DNA of 64,000 bases from Paenibacillus marchantiophytorum (GTDB lineage Bacteria > Bacillota > Bacilli > Paenibacillales > NBRC-103111). The stretch lies in NCBI RefSeq assembly GCF_014640555.1, contig NZ_BMHE01000029.1, forward strand, positions 1 to 64,000, written 5' to 3'. Below the pieces are notes generated by a model. It saw only the letters and a list, made by a program, of their open reading frames with translations. It was not told the DNA's origin and made no database searches. Shown in pieces: positions 1 to 8,358 of the stretch (its first letter is position 1; each line of letters opens with the position of its first letter). The position numbers and the translations under genes are program-made.

Positions 1-182
1 AACTGCATGGTGCTTATTGACCAGAAAATAGCTACTTTTTTGAGCTAACAAACTCAGTCGGCGTTATGGAGCTACATTTAGGCGGATTAGTGACCATTTA
101 CTTGTAATAGGGCTGCTGGAATTCGCTTCCCCCCTCAGATACGGGTATTTTAATCAAATAGGGCTTCTTGAGTTCATTAAGG
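1..182. repeat. Intergenic repeat family A, copy 1
   Basis: About 180 bp of non-coding sequence that aligns end to end, in the same orientation, with 44118-44299. Shared blocks include the stretch around 36-64 (CTACTTT...GTTGGCG in the other copy), GTGAYCATTT-CTTG-AATAG near 92-112, and a GAGTTC-type end near 170. Both copies are rich in modules of the form AATAGRG-CT-GAGTTC. The sequence continues off the left edge of the window. I estimate identity at roughly 60 percent by eye. Confidence 0.55.
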
Positions 183-360
183 CGAACCGCGCACAAATTA
201 GAAGAAGCACAATAGGGGTTGGCAGCCATCATGCGGCGGCGACCCAACGCGCGTCCAAGATCCGCGCGCACAGAGGTATAAATAACTGAAATAGTTTGAA
301 AAAAGTGATAAAAATTTCTTTTATGTGCTATAAACATCTTTATTTTCTTTTATTTTGCTA

Positions 361-380
361 TATAATATACAATATATAAT
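361..380 (+). promoter_or_regulatory. AT-rich promoter region upstream of ccpN
   Basis: Two TATAAT hexamers lie at 361-366 and 375-380 in a very AT-rich stretch (about 340-400) just ahead of the strong ribosome binding site of the ccpN-like gene. No convincing -35 box is visible at 17 bp from either hexamer, so the exact promoter is uncertain. Confidence 0.35.
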
Positions 381-431
381 AAATAGAACATACTATATAG
401 GTGGTTCTGAATCATTTAGGAGGAGAACATC

Positions 432-1064
432 ATCGAGCTGACAACCCGACAATTGGAAATTATTGAACTTGTGGGTAAACACGCCCCGATAACCGGGGAA
501 CGAATCGCGGAGCTTTTGGGCATAAGCCGGCCGACGATTCGATCAGATCTCGCTGTTCTGGTCATGCTTCAGCATATTGATGCGAAACCTAAAGTTGGTT
601 ATTTTCTAGGCAAAGCGGCACTGGAGGTCGATTCTCCATTTAAACATATCGAAGCTATGAAGGTGAAAGAGATCATGGGAATTCCCGTCGTCTTGCGAGA
701 AACGGTAACGGTGAGTGATGCGGTTGTAACCCTTTTTCTCGAAAATGTGGGGAGTCTGATGATCGTCAATTTGCAAGGCGCATTAGTTGGCATTGTCTCC
801 AGGAAAGATTTGCTCAAAGTAACGCTGGGGCAAAGCACGGCGAATACGATGCCGGTTTCCATGGTTATGACGAGACATCCGAATATTGTGACTGTAGGTC
901 CCGAAGACAGCGTTCTAGAAGCAGCTAGAAAAATGATTCATCATGACGTAGACAGCCTGCCTGTCGTCAAAGCAGCATCCGAACATGGCCACGATGAAGT
1001 GGTCGGCCGCATTACCAAAACAACAATGACCAAATTGCTGCTCGATAGCGCACTAGGGACTTAA
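432..1064 (+). CDS. ccpN: CcpN-like transcriptional repressor (HTH plus two CBS domains)
   Basis: A repressor of gluconeogenic genes in the CcpN family, about 210 aa. It has an N-terminal winged helix-turn-helix (PITGERIAELLGISRPTIRS) followed by two CBS domains, each with its 'IVSRKDLLK' or 'VVGRITKTTM' type end. B. subtilis CcpN is 212 aa and begins with a helix resembling IELNKRQ; here the same frame encodes IELTTRQLEII upstream of the first conventional start (TTG 453). A perfect AGGAGG at 418-423 is well spaced for ATC codons at 429 or 432. An in-frame stop at 417 excludes any earlier start. I therefore place the start at ATC 432; TTG 453 would delete the first helix and sit about 29 bases from the Shine-Dalgarno. 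The gene heads a cluster with the PPDK regulator and glpX, as expected for control of the glycolysis/gluconeogenesis switch. Confidence 0.85.
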   Translation: MELTTRQLEIIELVGKHAPITGERIAELLGISRPTIRSDLAVLVMLQHIDAKPKVGYFLGKAALEVDSPFKHIEAMKVKEIMGIPVVLRETVTVSDAVVTLFLENVGSLMIVNLQGALVGIVSRKDLLKVTLGQSTANTMPVSMVMTRHPNIVTVGPEDSVLEAARKMIHHDVDSLPVVKAASEHGHDEVVGRITKTTMTKLLLDSALGT

Positions 1065-1079
1065 TCAGGGGGAATTAAC

Positions 1080-1880
1080 GTGGGAGAGAAGATGCATACG
1101 ATTTTTGTATGTTCGGATGCGGTTGGGGAAACGGCGAACACGGTTGTGCAAGCGACAATTCGCCAATTCAATGCAAGCCAAGTACAAGTCAAGCGTTACG
1201 GCACCATTCGAACGGAAGATGAGGTGCGTTCTGTTGTGGAAGAAGCAGCACGCGTTGGCGGGTTTATCGCTTATACGCTGGTGCTGCCTGAACTTCGCGA
1301 GATGATGCGGCAGGAAGCGATTCGCGTGAATGTCAATGCGATCGATATTATGGGACCCATGATGCAAGCTTTTATTGATACGTTCAAAGGTTCACCGAAA
1401 CGCAAAGTGGGTCTCTTATACCAATTGGATGAGCAGTATTATCAACGTGTTGAAGCGATTGAATTCACCGTGAACAGTGATGATGGGAAGGATCCCAATG
1501 CGATGAAGCAAGCTAACATTGTGCTGCTCGGCCCTTCGCGCACGTCCAAGACACCGCTGAGTATCTATTTGGCGCACAAAGGCAATAAGGTGGCGAATTA
1601 CCCGTTAGTTCCCGAGGTGAGGCCGCCAGCAACGATATATGAACTAGAACCAAGCAAGGTAATTGGATTAACGATGAACCCGGATTATCTGGTGCGTATT
1701 CGATCCGAACGCTTGAAAGCGGTTGGCCTTCCTTTTGGCGCCAAATATGCGACACGGGAGCGGGTTGATGAAGAACTGGCTTTTGCTATGAAGCTGTACA
1801 AGGAACTAGGTTGCAGGATCATTGATGTCAGTGGAAAAGCGATTGAAGAAACCGCAGGGCTTATTCTGGAAGATAAATAG
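1080..1880 (+). CDS. Pyruvate, phosphate dikinase / PEP synthase regulatory protein (YqfL family)
   Basis: A bifunctional Ser/Thr kinase and pyrophosphorylase (DUF299 family) that inactivates and reactivates pyruvate phosphate dikinase or PEP synthase. The 266-aa length is normal for the family. The characteristic N-terminus (IFVCSDAVGETA) and the P-loop-like motif GPSRTSKTPL at residues 151-160 are both present. The GTG start at 1080 is chosen because AGGGGGA lies 7 bases upstream. The gene follows the ccpN-like gene by 15 bp, the same ccpN-yqfL pairing known in B. subtilis, so the two are probably co-transcribed. In this setting it would tune pyruvate-to-PEP conversion during gluconeogenesis. 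No kinase target gene is in the window. Confidence 0.9.
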   Translation: MGEKMHTIFVCSDAVGETANTVVQATIRQFNASQVQVKRYGTIRTEDEVRSVVEEAARVGGFIAYTLVLPELREMMRQEAIRVNVNAIDIMGPMMQAFIDTFKGSPKRKVGLLYQLDEQYYQRVEAIEFTVNSDDGKDPNAMKQANIVLLGPSRTSKTPLSIYLAHKGNKVANYPLVPEVRPPATIYELEPSKVIGLTMNPDYLVRIRSERLKAVGLPFGAKYATRERVDEELAFAMKLYKELGCRIIDVSGKAIEETAGLILEDK

Positions 1881-1925
1881 CAGGTGTTCAAACAACAACG
1901 TAAATTCGAAAGGGTGAATGGATGA

Positions 1926-2894
1926 ATGCAAAGAGATTTGTCACTGGAAATTGTACGAGTTACAGAATCCGCAGCTTTAGCGTCCGCACGATGGACAGGA
2001 AAAGGGAATAAACACAGCGCTGATGAGGCGGCAACTTCTGCCATGCGTGCTATTTTTAGCTCCATTCCGTTTCGAGGAACGGTTGTGATCGGGGAAGGCG
2101 AGATGGATGAAGCGCCGATGCTTTACATTGGAGAACCTGTAGGCAATGGACTGGGGCCAGAATATGATGTAGCGGTTGATCCGCTGGAAGGAACGGATAT
2201 TGTAGCCAGTGGCAGGAACAATGCGCTTTCTGTGGTCGCTATTGCGGAGAAAGGGAATCTGCTCAATGCCCCGGATATGTATATGGAAAAGCTGGCGGTT
2301 GGGCCGCGCTTGGCAGGCAAACTCAGTCTGGATGATTCACTCGAGGAGACGGTCCTTAAAGCTGCCGCGCTCTTGAATAAAGAGGTGACTGAGCTGACGG
2401 TGTCCATTTTGGATCGCAAACGACACGCGGATAAAATATTTGTTTTACGCACACTGGGCGTAAAAATTCATTTGCTGAGCGATGGCGATGTCGCAGGGGC
2501 AATGGCAACGGCCTTCCCGGAAACCGGCATCGATCTGCACGTGGGTTCCGGCGGTGCGCCGGAAGGCGTGCTAGCTGCCGCTGCGCTGCGCTGCATGGGC
2601 GGCGAATTCCAAGGCAGGCTGCTTCCAGACAGCGAAGCTGAGACGCAGCGCTGCATCGAGATGGGGATACGGGACCCTTCCAAAGTACTTGGGATGAGCG
2701 ACTTAGTAGGCGAATCTGATATTTATTTCGCAGCAACAGGCGTGACTTCCGGCGATTTCCTTAGCGGTGTGAAATTCACTTTAGGTGGACGTGCCGAGAC
2801 CCATTCAGTCGTAATGCGCGCTGAAACACAGACAGTTCGTTTCATCCAATGCGTTCATCAGACACATGATTACCGGCAGCTGGGCAGTGCCTAA
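1926..2894 (+). CDS. glpX: Class II fructose-1,6-bisphosphatase GlpX
   Basis: Hydrolyses fructose-1,6-bisphosphate to fructose-6-phosphate, the committed step of gluconeogenesis. It is 322 aa, typical of GlpX. The metal-binding and catalytic blocks are clear: TVVIGEGEMDEAPML at about residues 50-65 and VDPLEGTDIV near residue 87. The GSGGAPEGVLAAAALRC block in the middle is also typical. An AAAGGGTG ribosome binding site precedes the start; ATG 1922 is out of frame, leaving ATG 1926. The gene follows the ccpN-like repressor and the PPDK regulator, so the three form a functional gluconeogenesis group, although the 45-bp gap leaves co-transcription open. Confidence 0.93.
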   Translation: MQRDLSLEIVRVTESAALASARWTGKGNKHSADEAATSAMRAIFSSIPFRGTVVIGEGEMDEAPMLYIGEPVGNGLGPEYDVAVDPLEGTDIVASGRNNALSVVAIAEKGNLLNAPDMYMEKLAVGPRLAGKLSLDDSLEETVLKAAALLNKEVTELTVSILDRKRHADKIFVLRTLGVKIHLLSDGDVAGAMATAFPETGIDLHVGSGGAPEGVLAAAALRCMGGEFQGRLLPDSEAETQRCIEMGIRDPSKVLGMSDLVGESDIYFAATGVTSGDFLSGVKFTLGGRAETHSVVMRAETQTVRFIQCVHQTHDYRQLGSA

Positions 2895-3000
2895 TCGCAA
2901 CCATCCATACTAAATTGGGTTTCTGCTTATTTACCACTCATGGGCCAAGTCCGCTCTCGCATATACTTTACTTGATTATGATGCGAAAAGAGGGATAACA

Positions 3001-3663
3001 ATGAGTGTGACCCAATTTGATTTCCTTGCCGTCGTCCGAAGCTGTATACCTAAGGAAGCTGAGGTCGTTCAATTGGAGCAGCAAGGTAATCCCGCAGCTA
3101 TTCTCTATGCGGATGTGGACGGGGACGGACAGCCGGAAATTACAGCTTTGTATCGCTATTTAGGCAATCAATATTTATTCTCGATCAAAGATTATTCGGG
3201 CAATTGGTTTCCAATCGGTTCGTCGTCCACAGGAAGATTGCAGGCTGTGACGGATTTCGCGGCAGCTCCCGTTTCTCGCCGAGAAGGGTGGGATTTGCTC
3301 ATCGGTTGGCAGAATGACGATACGTTCTCTGAGCTCGATATCGTGCAATGGACACCAACAGGCTATCAACGCTTGATTCCGCCAGGAACCACCTATTCGC
3401 ATTTGGAAATTGAAGATATGCCGAGTCGGGACGGCAGAGACGGACTTTGTGAGATTGCCTTGTGGGTGAAGGATGCGGATCGGGCGTATCAAGTACAAAC
3501 CTATCGCTGGGACCCCTATCGGCTCATTCCTAATCACGATGTGCATCCGTACTATTTTCAAAAAGTTGCTCGTTATTATGAAGATCTGGTCAGAGAGCAG
3601 CCGGATCAACCCGCGTACAGAAGCTATTTGGAGGATGCGCAAAGAAAAGCTGGCGGTAATTAG
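3001..3663 (+). CDS. Hypothetical VCBS/FG-GAP-like protein
   Basis: A 220-aa protein that I do not recognise by name. It carries a calcium-loop-like segment YADVDGDGQPEITALY at about residues 37-52, as found in VCBS/FG-GAP beta-propeller repeats, followed by several beta-strand and Trp/Tyr-rich segments. No signal peptide or lipobox is visible at the N-terminus, so it may be cytoplasmic, or its surface anchoring is not obvious. The ribosome binding site AGAGGG is 6-7 bases from the ATG. It is separated from glpX by about 105 bp and followed by a terminator-like hairpin, so it is probably monocistronic. Confidence 0.7.
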   Translation: MSVTQFDFLAVVRSCIPKEAEVVQLEQQGNPAAILYADVDGDGQPEITALYRYLGNQYLFSIKDYSGNWFPIGSSSTGRLQAVTDFAAAPVSRREGWDLLIGWQNDDTFSELDIVQWTPTGYQRLIPPGTTYSHLEIEDMPSRDGRDGLCEIALWVKDADRAYQVQTYRWDPYRLIPNHDVHPYYFQKVARYYEDLVREQPDQPAYRSYLEDAQRKAGGN

Positions 3664-3697
3664 CCGGCTGTCATGCCTATTTGAATAGAACATCTAA

Positions 3698-3731
3698 ATG
3701 CCAGTGGGGCTTTGATCCTTCTGGTATTTTT
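3698..3731 (+). terminator. Rho-independent terminator after the VCBS-like gene
   Basis: The arms ATGCCAG (3698-3704) and CTGGTAT (3721-3727) pair with one G-U pair and run into a T-rich tract. Confidence 0.5.
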
Positions 3732-3853
3732 GCTCTTTTTATCATGTCGTAATTTCTGAACTGAATTGTCCGAATGTTACACTAAAAATAACCTATTTCC
3801 TGTGCTACATTAATGGAGGATGTCTTAATTTCAGATAGCGAAGAGGGAATTCC

Positions 3854-4933
3854 ATGACCAGAAGATTGAAGATTGGCATAATTGGAAGTGGGGGCATTGC
3901 AGGCGCGCATGTGCAGGCCTACCAAGTGCTTGCAGACGTAGATGTGGTAGCGGTAGCGGACATGATCCCCGGAAAAGCAGCTCAGTTTATTGATTTCTGG
4001 AAATTACCGTCCGCGGTACCCTTTGATGACTATCGGAAGCTGCTAGAGCTTGAGCTGGATGGGGTGAGTATCTGTACGCCGAATGTGGCTCACTATCAAA
4101 CTACCGTAGATGCTTTGCGGGCTGGCAAACATGTGATGCTGGAGAAGCCGATGTCTGTAACGCTGGAAGAAGCGGTCGAGATGGCTGATACGGCGAAGCA
4201 AACTGGTTTTATGCTGAATGTAGGCTTTCAACCGAGATATGATCCGAATATGACAATCATTCAGGATGTCGTCCAGTCCGGTCAACTTGGCAAGGTCTAT
4301 TACGTAGAAACCGGCGGTGGACGGCGCAGAGGCATGCCTGGGGGAACATTTATTAGTAAAGAAATAGCGGGCGCAGGTGCAATGGCCGACATTGGCTGCT
4401 ACTCACTGGATATGGCGTTGAATGCGATGGGTTATCCGAAACCGCTTACCGTATCCGCTTACAGCAGCAATTATTTTGGGACTAACCCGCTCTATCACAA
4501 TGAAGCTAGCCGGTTTGATGTGGAAGACTTCGGCGTTGCGATGATCCGATTCGAAGATGATCTTGTGCTTAATTTTAAAATATCATGGGCCATGCATATG
4601 GACACGCTGGGTCCAACATTATTTCTGGGCACAGATGGCGGTCTCAAGGTGACGCCTGCGGGCAAGGGTCCATGGAGCGGAGTTTTTGATGGAAGTGTGG
4701 GGGCGATTACGTATTTCCATGATGTGCGTGGTCATCATACAGAGAGTCAAATTCCATTAGTCGATCACAAGATTAATTTATTTAATGAAAAAGTTCGCGA
4801 TTTTGTGGAAGCTGTGCGTGACGGTAAGCCCGCGCCGATTCCAGGTGAACAAATTGTACGCAATCAAGCTATTATTGATGGCATCATTCGGTCCTCCGCT
4901 TCCAAGCGGGAAGTAACGATCGAGTTACGTTAG
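3854..4933 (+). CDS. Gfo/Idh/MocA family oxidoreductase
   Basis: An NAD(P)-dependent sugar or inositol-type dehydrogenase of 359 aa. The Rossmann motif GIIGSGGIAGAH is at about residues 8-19 and the family EKPMS motif is near residue 97. The usual D-x-G-x-H-x-x-D catalytic motif appears here as DIGCYSLD, with Tyr in place of His, so its chemistry may differ from the neighbouring paralogue. It ends 49 bp before a second Gfo/Idh/MocA gene with which it is probably co-transcribed. Such pairs often interconvert epimers through keto intermediates. The substrate cannot be read from the sequence. Confidence 0.85.
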   Translation: MTRRLKIGIIGSGGIAGAHVQAYQVLADVDVVAVADMIPGKAAQFIDFWKLPSAVPFDDYRKLLELELDGVSICTPNVAHYQTTVDALRAGKHVMLEKPMSVTLEEAVEMADTAKQTGFMLNVGFQPRYDPNMTIIQDVVQSGQLGKVYYVETGGGRRRGMPGGTFISKEIAGAGAMADIGCYSLDMALNAMGYPKPLTVSAYSSNYFGTNPLYHNEASRFDVEDFGVAMIRFEDDLVLNFKISWAMHMDTLGPTLFLGTDGGLKVTPAGKGPWSGVFDGSVGAITYFHDVRGHHTESQIPLVDHKINLFNEKVRDFVEAVRDGKPAPIPGEQIVRNQAIIDGIIRSSASKREVTIELR

Positions 4934-4982
4934 TTGAACGATCATTTCATATAAAACTATATCCAACCTGGAGGTATTATCT

Positions 4983-6068
4983 ATGTCACGTAAATTTCGA
5001 ATTGGTATTATTGGTTGTGGCGGTATTGCCAATGGCAAGCACTTGCCGAGTTTGACGAAACTAGCCAATGTTGAATTGGTTGCTTTTTGTGATATTGAAG
5101 AAGATCGCGCAGTAACAGCGGCCGAAAAATATGGCGTAGAGGGTGCTGAAGTGTATGTGGATTACACAGAACTTCTGCAAGATTCCACGATTGACATCGT
5201 TCATGTGTTGACGCCAAATGATTCGCATGCTGAAATTGCCATTGCGGCGCTGGAAGCAGGCAAACATGTGATGTGTGAGAAGCCGATGGCCAAAACGGCG
5301 GCTGATGCCAAGCGTATGGCAGAAACGGCGAAACGCACAGGCAAGAAATTAACGATTGGGTATAACAACCGCTTCCGTCCGGATAGCCAGCATTTGAAAC
5401 GTGTCTGTGCAGAAGGCGAGCTCGGTGAGATATATTATGCGAAAGCGCATGCTATTCGTCGCCGTGCCGTTCCGACTTGGGGCGTTTTTCTGGATGAAGA
5501 GAAGCAAGGAGGCGGGCCGTTGATTGATATCGGCACGCACGCATTGGATTTGACACTATGGATGATGGACAATTATAAGCCGAAAGTCGTGCTGGGAACT
5601 TCGTACCATAAGCTGTCGCAAAAAGAAAATGCCGCGAATGCATGGGGCCCGTGGGATCCAAGCAAATTCACAGTGGAAGATTCCGCATTCGGTATGATCG
5701 TGATGGAGAACGGCGCAACGATCGTGCTGGAATCCAGTTGGGCACTCAACACACTGGAAGTGGATGAAGCCAAATGTTCCCTTAGCGGCACAGAAGGCGG
5801 CGCTGATATGAAGGAAGGACTGCGCATTAACGGAGAGAAGCACAGCCGTCTATTCACGACAGAAGTGGACTTGAAAGCGGGCGGAGTTGCGTTCTACGAC
5901 GGTGCCACAGAAAGCGCTGCTGATCTCGAAATGCGCACGTGGATCAAATCGATTGAAGAGGACACGGACCCTGTTGTGACGCCGGAGCAAGCTTATGTCG
6001 TTTCGCAAATTCTGGAAGCAATTTATGAATCAGCTCGTACGGGTGAAGCTGTATATTTGAACGCTTAA
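4983..6068 (+). CDS. Gfo/Idh/MocA family oxidoreductase, canonical active site
   Basis: A second NAD(P)-dependent dehydrogenase, 361 aa, with the Rossmann motif GIIGCGGIANGK, the EKPMAKT motif and the intact DIGTHALD catalytic segment (His present). It probably acts on a sugar or cyclitol together with the preceding paralogue; the two are clearly related but differ in the catalytic His. The ribosome binding site GGAGG lies 8-9 bases before the ATG. The gene is closed by a hairpin terminator at about 6090-6117. Confidence 0.87.
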   Translation: MSRKFRIGIIGCGGIANGKHLPSLTKLANVELVAFCDIEEDRAVTAAEKYGVEGAEVYVDYTELLQDSTIDIVHVLTPNDSHAEIAIAALEAGKHVMCEKPMAKTAADAKRMAETAKRTGKKLTIGYNNRFRPDSQHLKRVCAEGELGEIYYAKAHAIRRRAVPTWGVFLDEEKQGGGPLIDIGTHALDLTLWMMDNYKPKVVLGTSYHKLSQKENAANAWGPWDPSKFTVEDSAFGMIVMENGATIVLESSWALNTLEVDEAKCSLSGTEGGADMKEGLRINGEKHSRLFTTEVDLKAGGVAFYDGATESAADLEMRTWIKSIEEDTDPVVTPEQAYVVSQILEAIYESARTGEAVYLNA

Positions 6069-6089
6069 TCTCGATTTCTATCGGTGATT

Positions 6090-6118
6090 AAAGAGGGGCT
6101 TACAGCCTCTCTTTTTTG
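6090..6118 (+). terminator. Rho-independent terminator
   Basis: An AAAGAGGGGC / GCCTCTCTTTT hairpin with a short loop (TTACA) followed by a T-run, directly after the second Gfo/Idh/MocA gene. Confidence 0.75.
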
Positions 6119-6187
6119 TATTTGTAACTTGCCGCCCAAGTGGAGTATGCTTGAACTATTCTGGCATGATGGAAAGGATGGAAGAAG

Positions 6188-6970
6188 ATGCAGTTAGGCT
6201 TGCAAGGGAAAGTAGCACTCATAACAGGTGGAAGCAAAGGGATCGGTTTGGCAACAGCGATTGCGCTCTCGCGCGAGGGAGCCAAGGTTGCCATATGTGC
6301 ACGAAATCAAGAGCAGCTGCAAGAAGCTGCCATTCATATTGCTAATATAACCGAAGGACAAGTTATTGCGATTCAAGCGGATGTTACCTCAGAGGCGGAT
6401 TGTCAGCGTGCTGTTGAGGAAACGGTGAAGCGATTCGGCAGTTTGGATATTCTGGTCAACAATGCGGGCACGTCGGCAGCGCAGCCATTTGAACAAGTAG
6501 GAACAGAAATTTGGCGGCAAGATTTGGAATTAAAGCTGTTCGGTGCGATTCATTGCTCTCGGTATGCAATCCCCTATATGCGTCAAGCGGGTGGTGGCTC
6601 GATTGTGAACCTGACAACTTCCGCTGCCAAAACGCCTCCAGCTTCATCCTTGCCTACGTCTGTCAGCCGTGCAGCAGGACTGGCTTTGACGAATGCGATG
6701 AGCAAGGATCTTGCTGCTGATCAGATTCGTGTCAATACGGTGTGCATTGGCATGATTCGCAGCGACCAACTGGAGAAGGGTTGGAAACGCGCAGCGCCGG
6801 AGTTGACGTGGGATGAATATGCACGTGATGCAAAGCATGACATCCCGCTTGGGCGCATCGGCAACGCTGAAGAAGCCGCGAATGTGATTACGTTCCTATC
6901 TTCGGCGGCAGCATCGTATGTGACAGGGACTTCTGTCAATATCGATGGCGGCAAAGGGGCGGCGTTATAA
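6188..6970 (+). CDS. SDR family oxidoreductase with atypical active site
   Basis: A Rossmann-fold short-chain dehydrogenase/reductase of 260 aa. The cofactor motif TGGSKGIG (residues 13-20), NNAG (91-94) and the C-terminal segment VTGTSVNIDGG are all standard. At the position of the catalytic YxxxK pair the sequence reads TSVSR (about 157-161), so both the Tyr and the Lys are replaced, while the upstream Ser region (NLTTSAA) remains. I recall a subgroup of Bacillales SDRs with the same change, so this may be a real subfamily rather than a decayed gene. The downstream monooxygenase starts 5 bp after its stop, so the two are almost certainly co-translated. Substrate unknown. Confidence 0.82.
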   Translation: MQLGLQGKVALITGGSKGIGLATAIALSREGAKVAICARNQEQLQEAAIHIANITEGQVIAIQADVTSEADCQRAVEETVKRFGSLDILVNNAGTSAAQPFEQVGTEIWRQDLELKLFGAIHCSRYAIPYMRQAGGGSIVNLTTSAAKTPPASSLPTSVSRAAGLALTNAMSKDLAADQIRVNTVCIGMIRSDQLEKGWKRAAPELTWDEYARDAKHDIPLGRIGNAEEAANVITFLSSAAASYVTGTSVNIDGGKGAAL

Positions 6971-6975
6971 CCAAG

Positions 6976-7932
6976 GTGACTACGCGAATAAAACTTGGCG
7001 TGTTGGATCTCGTCCCCGTGATTGCCCCCGCCGATCCGGGGTTCGCCTTGGAACAGGCTGTCCACTTGGCCCAGCAAGCAGAAAAATGGGGTTATTCGCG
7101 CTACTGGGTCGCCGAACATCATGATATGCCGGGTTTAGCCTGCACATCCCCTGAGGTGCTGCTGGCGCATATCGGGGCTAGGACGCAGCATATCAGACTT
7201 GGCTCCGGAGCGCTGCTGCTGCCTCATTACAAACCGCTGAAAGTGGCAGAGAACTTTCATATGCTCGCTACCTTGTATCCAGGAAGAGTGGATTTGGGCA
7301 TCGGCAGAGCTCCAGGCGGTTCGGCTCAGGTTACGATCGCATTAAGCGGCAACTTCCTGGAGAACGTGAGGCAGCTGCCAACGTCATTAGAATCGTTGAT
7401 GGCCCTGCTGAACAATCAGTATGAGTGTGAAGGACAAGTGGTTCATGCCAGGCCGCTGCCTGCGACTCCGCCCGATGTCTGGCTGCTGGGCACGAATCGG
7501 AAAAGTGCCGAATTCGCCGCTGCCTATGGAACGGGCTACGTGTTTGGGCAATTTATGAGTGACAGCGATATGCTGGAGATGTTATCGGTTTATCGGCAAA
7601 GTTACCAGCCTTCTACGGCCTCGACCGTGCCGCGGACCCTTGTGGCCATAGGTGTGATTTGCGCACCTACGGATGAAGAAGCGCAGGCGTTGGCTTCCGC
7701 AGGCGTGCCTTGGCTGCAGTCAGCATCCAAAGAGGAAACCGTGCATCAACTTAAAGAGAAGACGTCCTACTCGGAACGCAAAGTGCTCATAGGGAGTGCA
7801 GAGAGTGTCAAGCTTCAACTGGAGCAACTGGCGCAGCAATGTGGGATCGATGAGTTCCTGATCGTCACGCCCATTCCGGATTATGAGAAGCGGCTGCGAT
7901 CTTATGAATTGCTGCGGACGATAGCGGAATAG
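6976..7932 (+). CDS. LLM class flavin-dependent oxidoreductase (luciferase-like)
   Basis: A bacterial-luciferase-like FMN/F420-type monooxygenase of 318 aa. It matches the MsnO8-type subgroup in features such as YWVAEHHDMPGLACTSPEVL, RLGSGALLLPHYKPLKVAE, LGIGRAPGG and VWLLGTNRKSAEFAA. The GTG start at 6976 lies only 5 bp behind the SDR stop, which implies translational coupling. The function is probably oxidation of a small organic compound together with the SDR; the substrate cannot be inferred. The unit ends at a long hairpin at 7961-8004. Confidence 0.85.
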   Translation: MTTRIKLGVLDLVPVIAPADPGFALEQAVHLAQQAEKWGYSRYWVAEHHDMPGLACTSPEVLLAHIGARTQHIRLGSGALLLPHYKPLKVAENFHMLATLYPGRVDLGIGRAPGGSAQVTIALSGNFLENVRQLPTSLESLMALLNNQYECEGQVVHARPLPATPPDVWLLGTNRKSAEFAAAYGTGYVFGQFMSDSDMLEMLSVYRQSYQPSTASTVPRTLVAIGVICAPTDEEAQALASAGVPWLQSASKEETVHQLKEKTSYSERKVLIGSAESVKLQLEQLAQQCGIDEFLIVTPIPDYEKRLRSYELLRTIAE

Positions 7933-7960
7933 TGGCATCAAACAGCTCATTTAGAAGTAA

Positions 7961-8004
7961 AAGGCGGCATCATCGTAGTGAATCTACGAGGATGCCGCCT
8001 TCTT
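7961..8004. terminator. Long hairpin, probable bidirectional terminator
   Basis: A near-perfect inverted repeat (AAGGCGGCATC...GATGCCGCCTT, with an inner ATCGTAG/CTACGA pair) lies between the monooxygenase gene and a small minus-strand gene. Read on the minus strand it ends in CCGCCTTTTA. It can serve both converging transcripts. Confidence 0.7.
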
Positions 8005-8052
8005 GGCATATAAGTTTTCGCACATTAGTCTTATTGTAGGGTTTGCGTTCTG

Positions 8053-8145
8053 TTACGCTCTTCGTTTCTTACGTAAATACCAGACCAACATGGAGATGGC
8101 GTCACGGATTGAAGCGGTTTGGTGAAAAGCAAGTGTCATTGTCAT
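8053..8145 (-). CDS. Predicted 30-aa basic small protein
   Basis: A short gene hidden in an otherwise empty 425-bp gap. On the minus strand, GGGAGG (about 8156-8161) precedes an ATG at 8145 by about 10 bases and opens a 30-codon frame. The product begins MTMTLAFHQTASIRDA and ends with the basic tail YLRKKRRA. It has an amphipathic or short hydrophobic middle (AISMLVWYL) followed by Arg/Lys, so membrane association is plausible. A bidirectional hairpin follows its stop. I do not recognise a named family. Its assignment rests on the ribosome binding site, its plausible composition and its closing terminator. Confidence 0.5.
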   Translation of the reverse strand: MTMTLAFHQTASIRDAISMLVWYLRKKRRA

Positions 8146-8310
8146 AAGCAAGAAACCTCCCTAACCCTGGAAAATGAATGCATAATTAGTAGTACGCAAA
8201 AAAGGTGGCGTTGGTTTTATTTTTTTTTAGCGCTTTTTTATCACTGTTTTTTAAACAAACACCTCTACTTTCTGCATTAAGTTTTGCGGTGAAAAGTTGG
8301 ATAATAAACA

Positions 8311-8324
8311 TGTAAGCGTTATCC
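8311..8324 (+). promoter_or_regulatory. Putative CcpA cre site
   Basis: TGTAAGCGTTATCC matches the catabolite-responsive consensus TGWAANCGNTNWCA at 13 of 14 positions. It lies 35 bp upstream of the sugar-binding protein start, consistent with carbon catabolite repression. Confidence 0.55.
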
Positions 8325-8358
8325 AAAATCGATCGGCTCACTTAGGGGAGGAATAGAG

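Noticed and set aside
98..337. 79-aa open frame on the minus strand
   Set aside because: It lies within family A repeat and an AT-rich region, has no ribosome binding site and resembles no protein I know.
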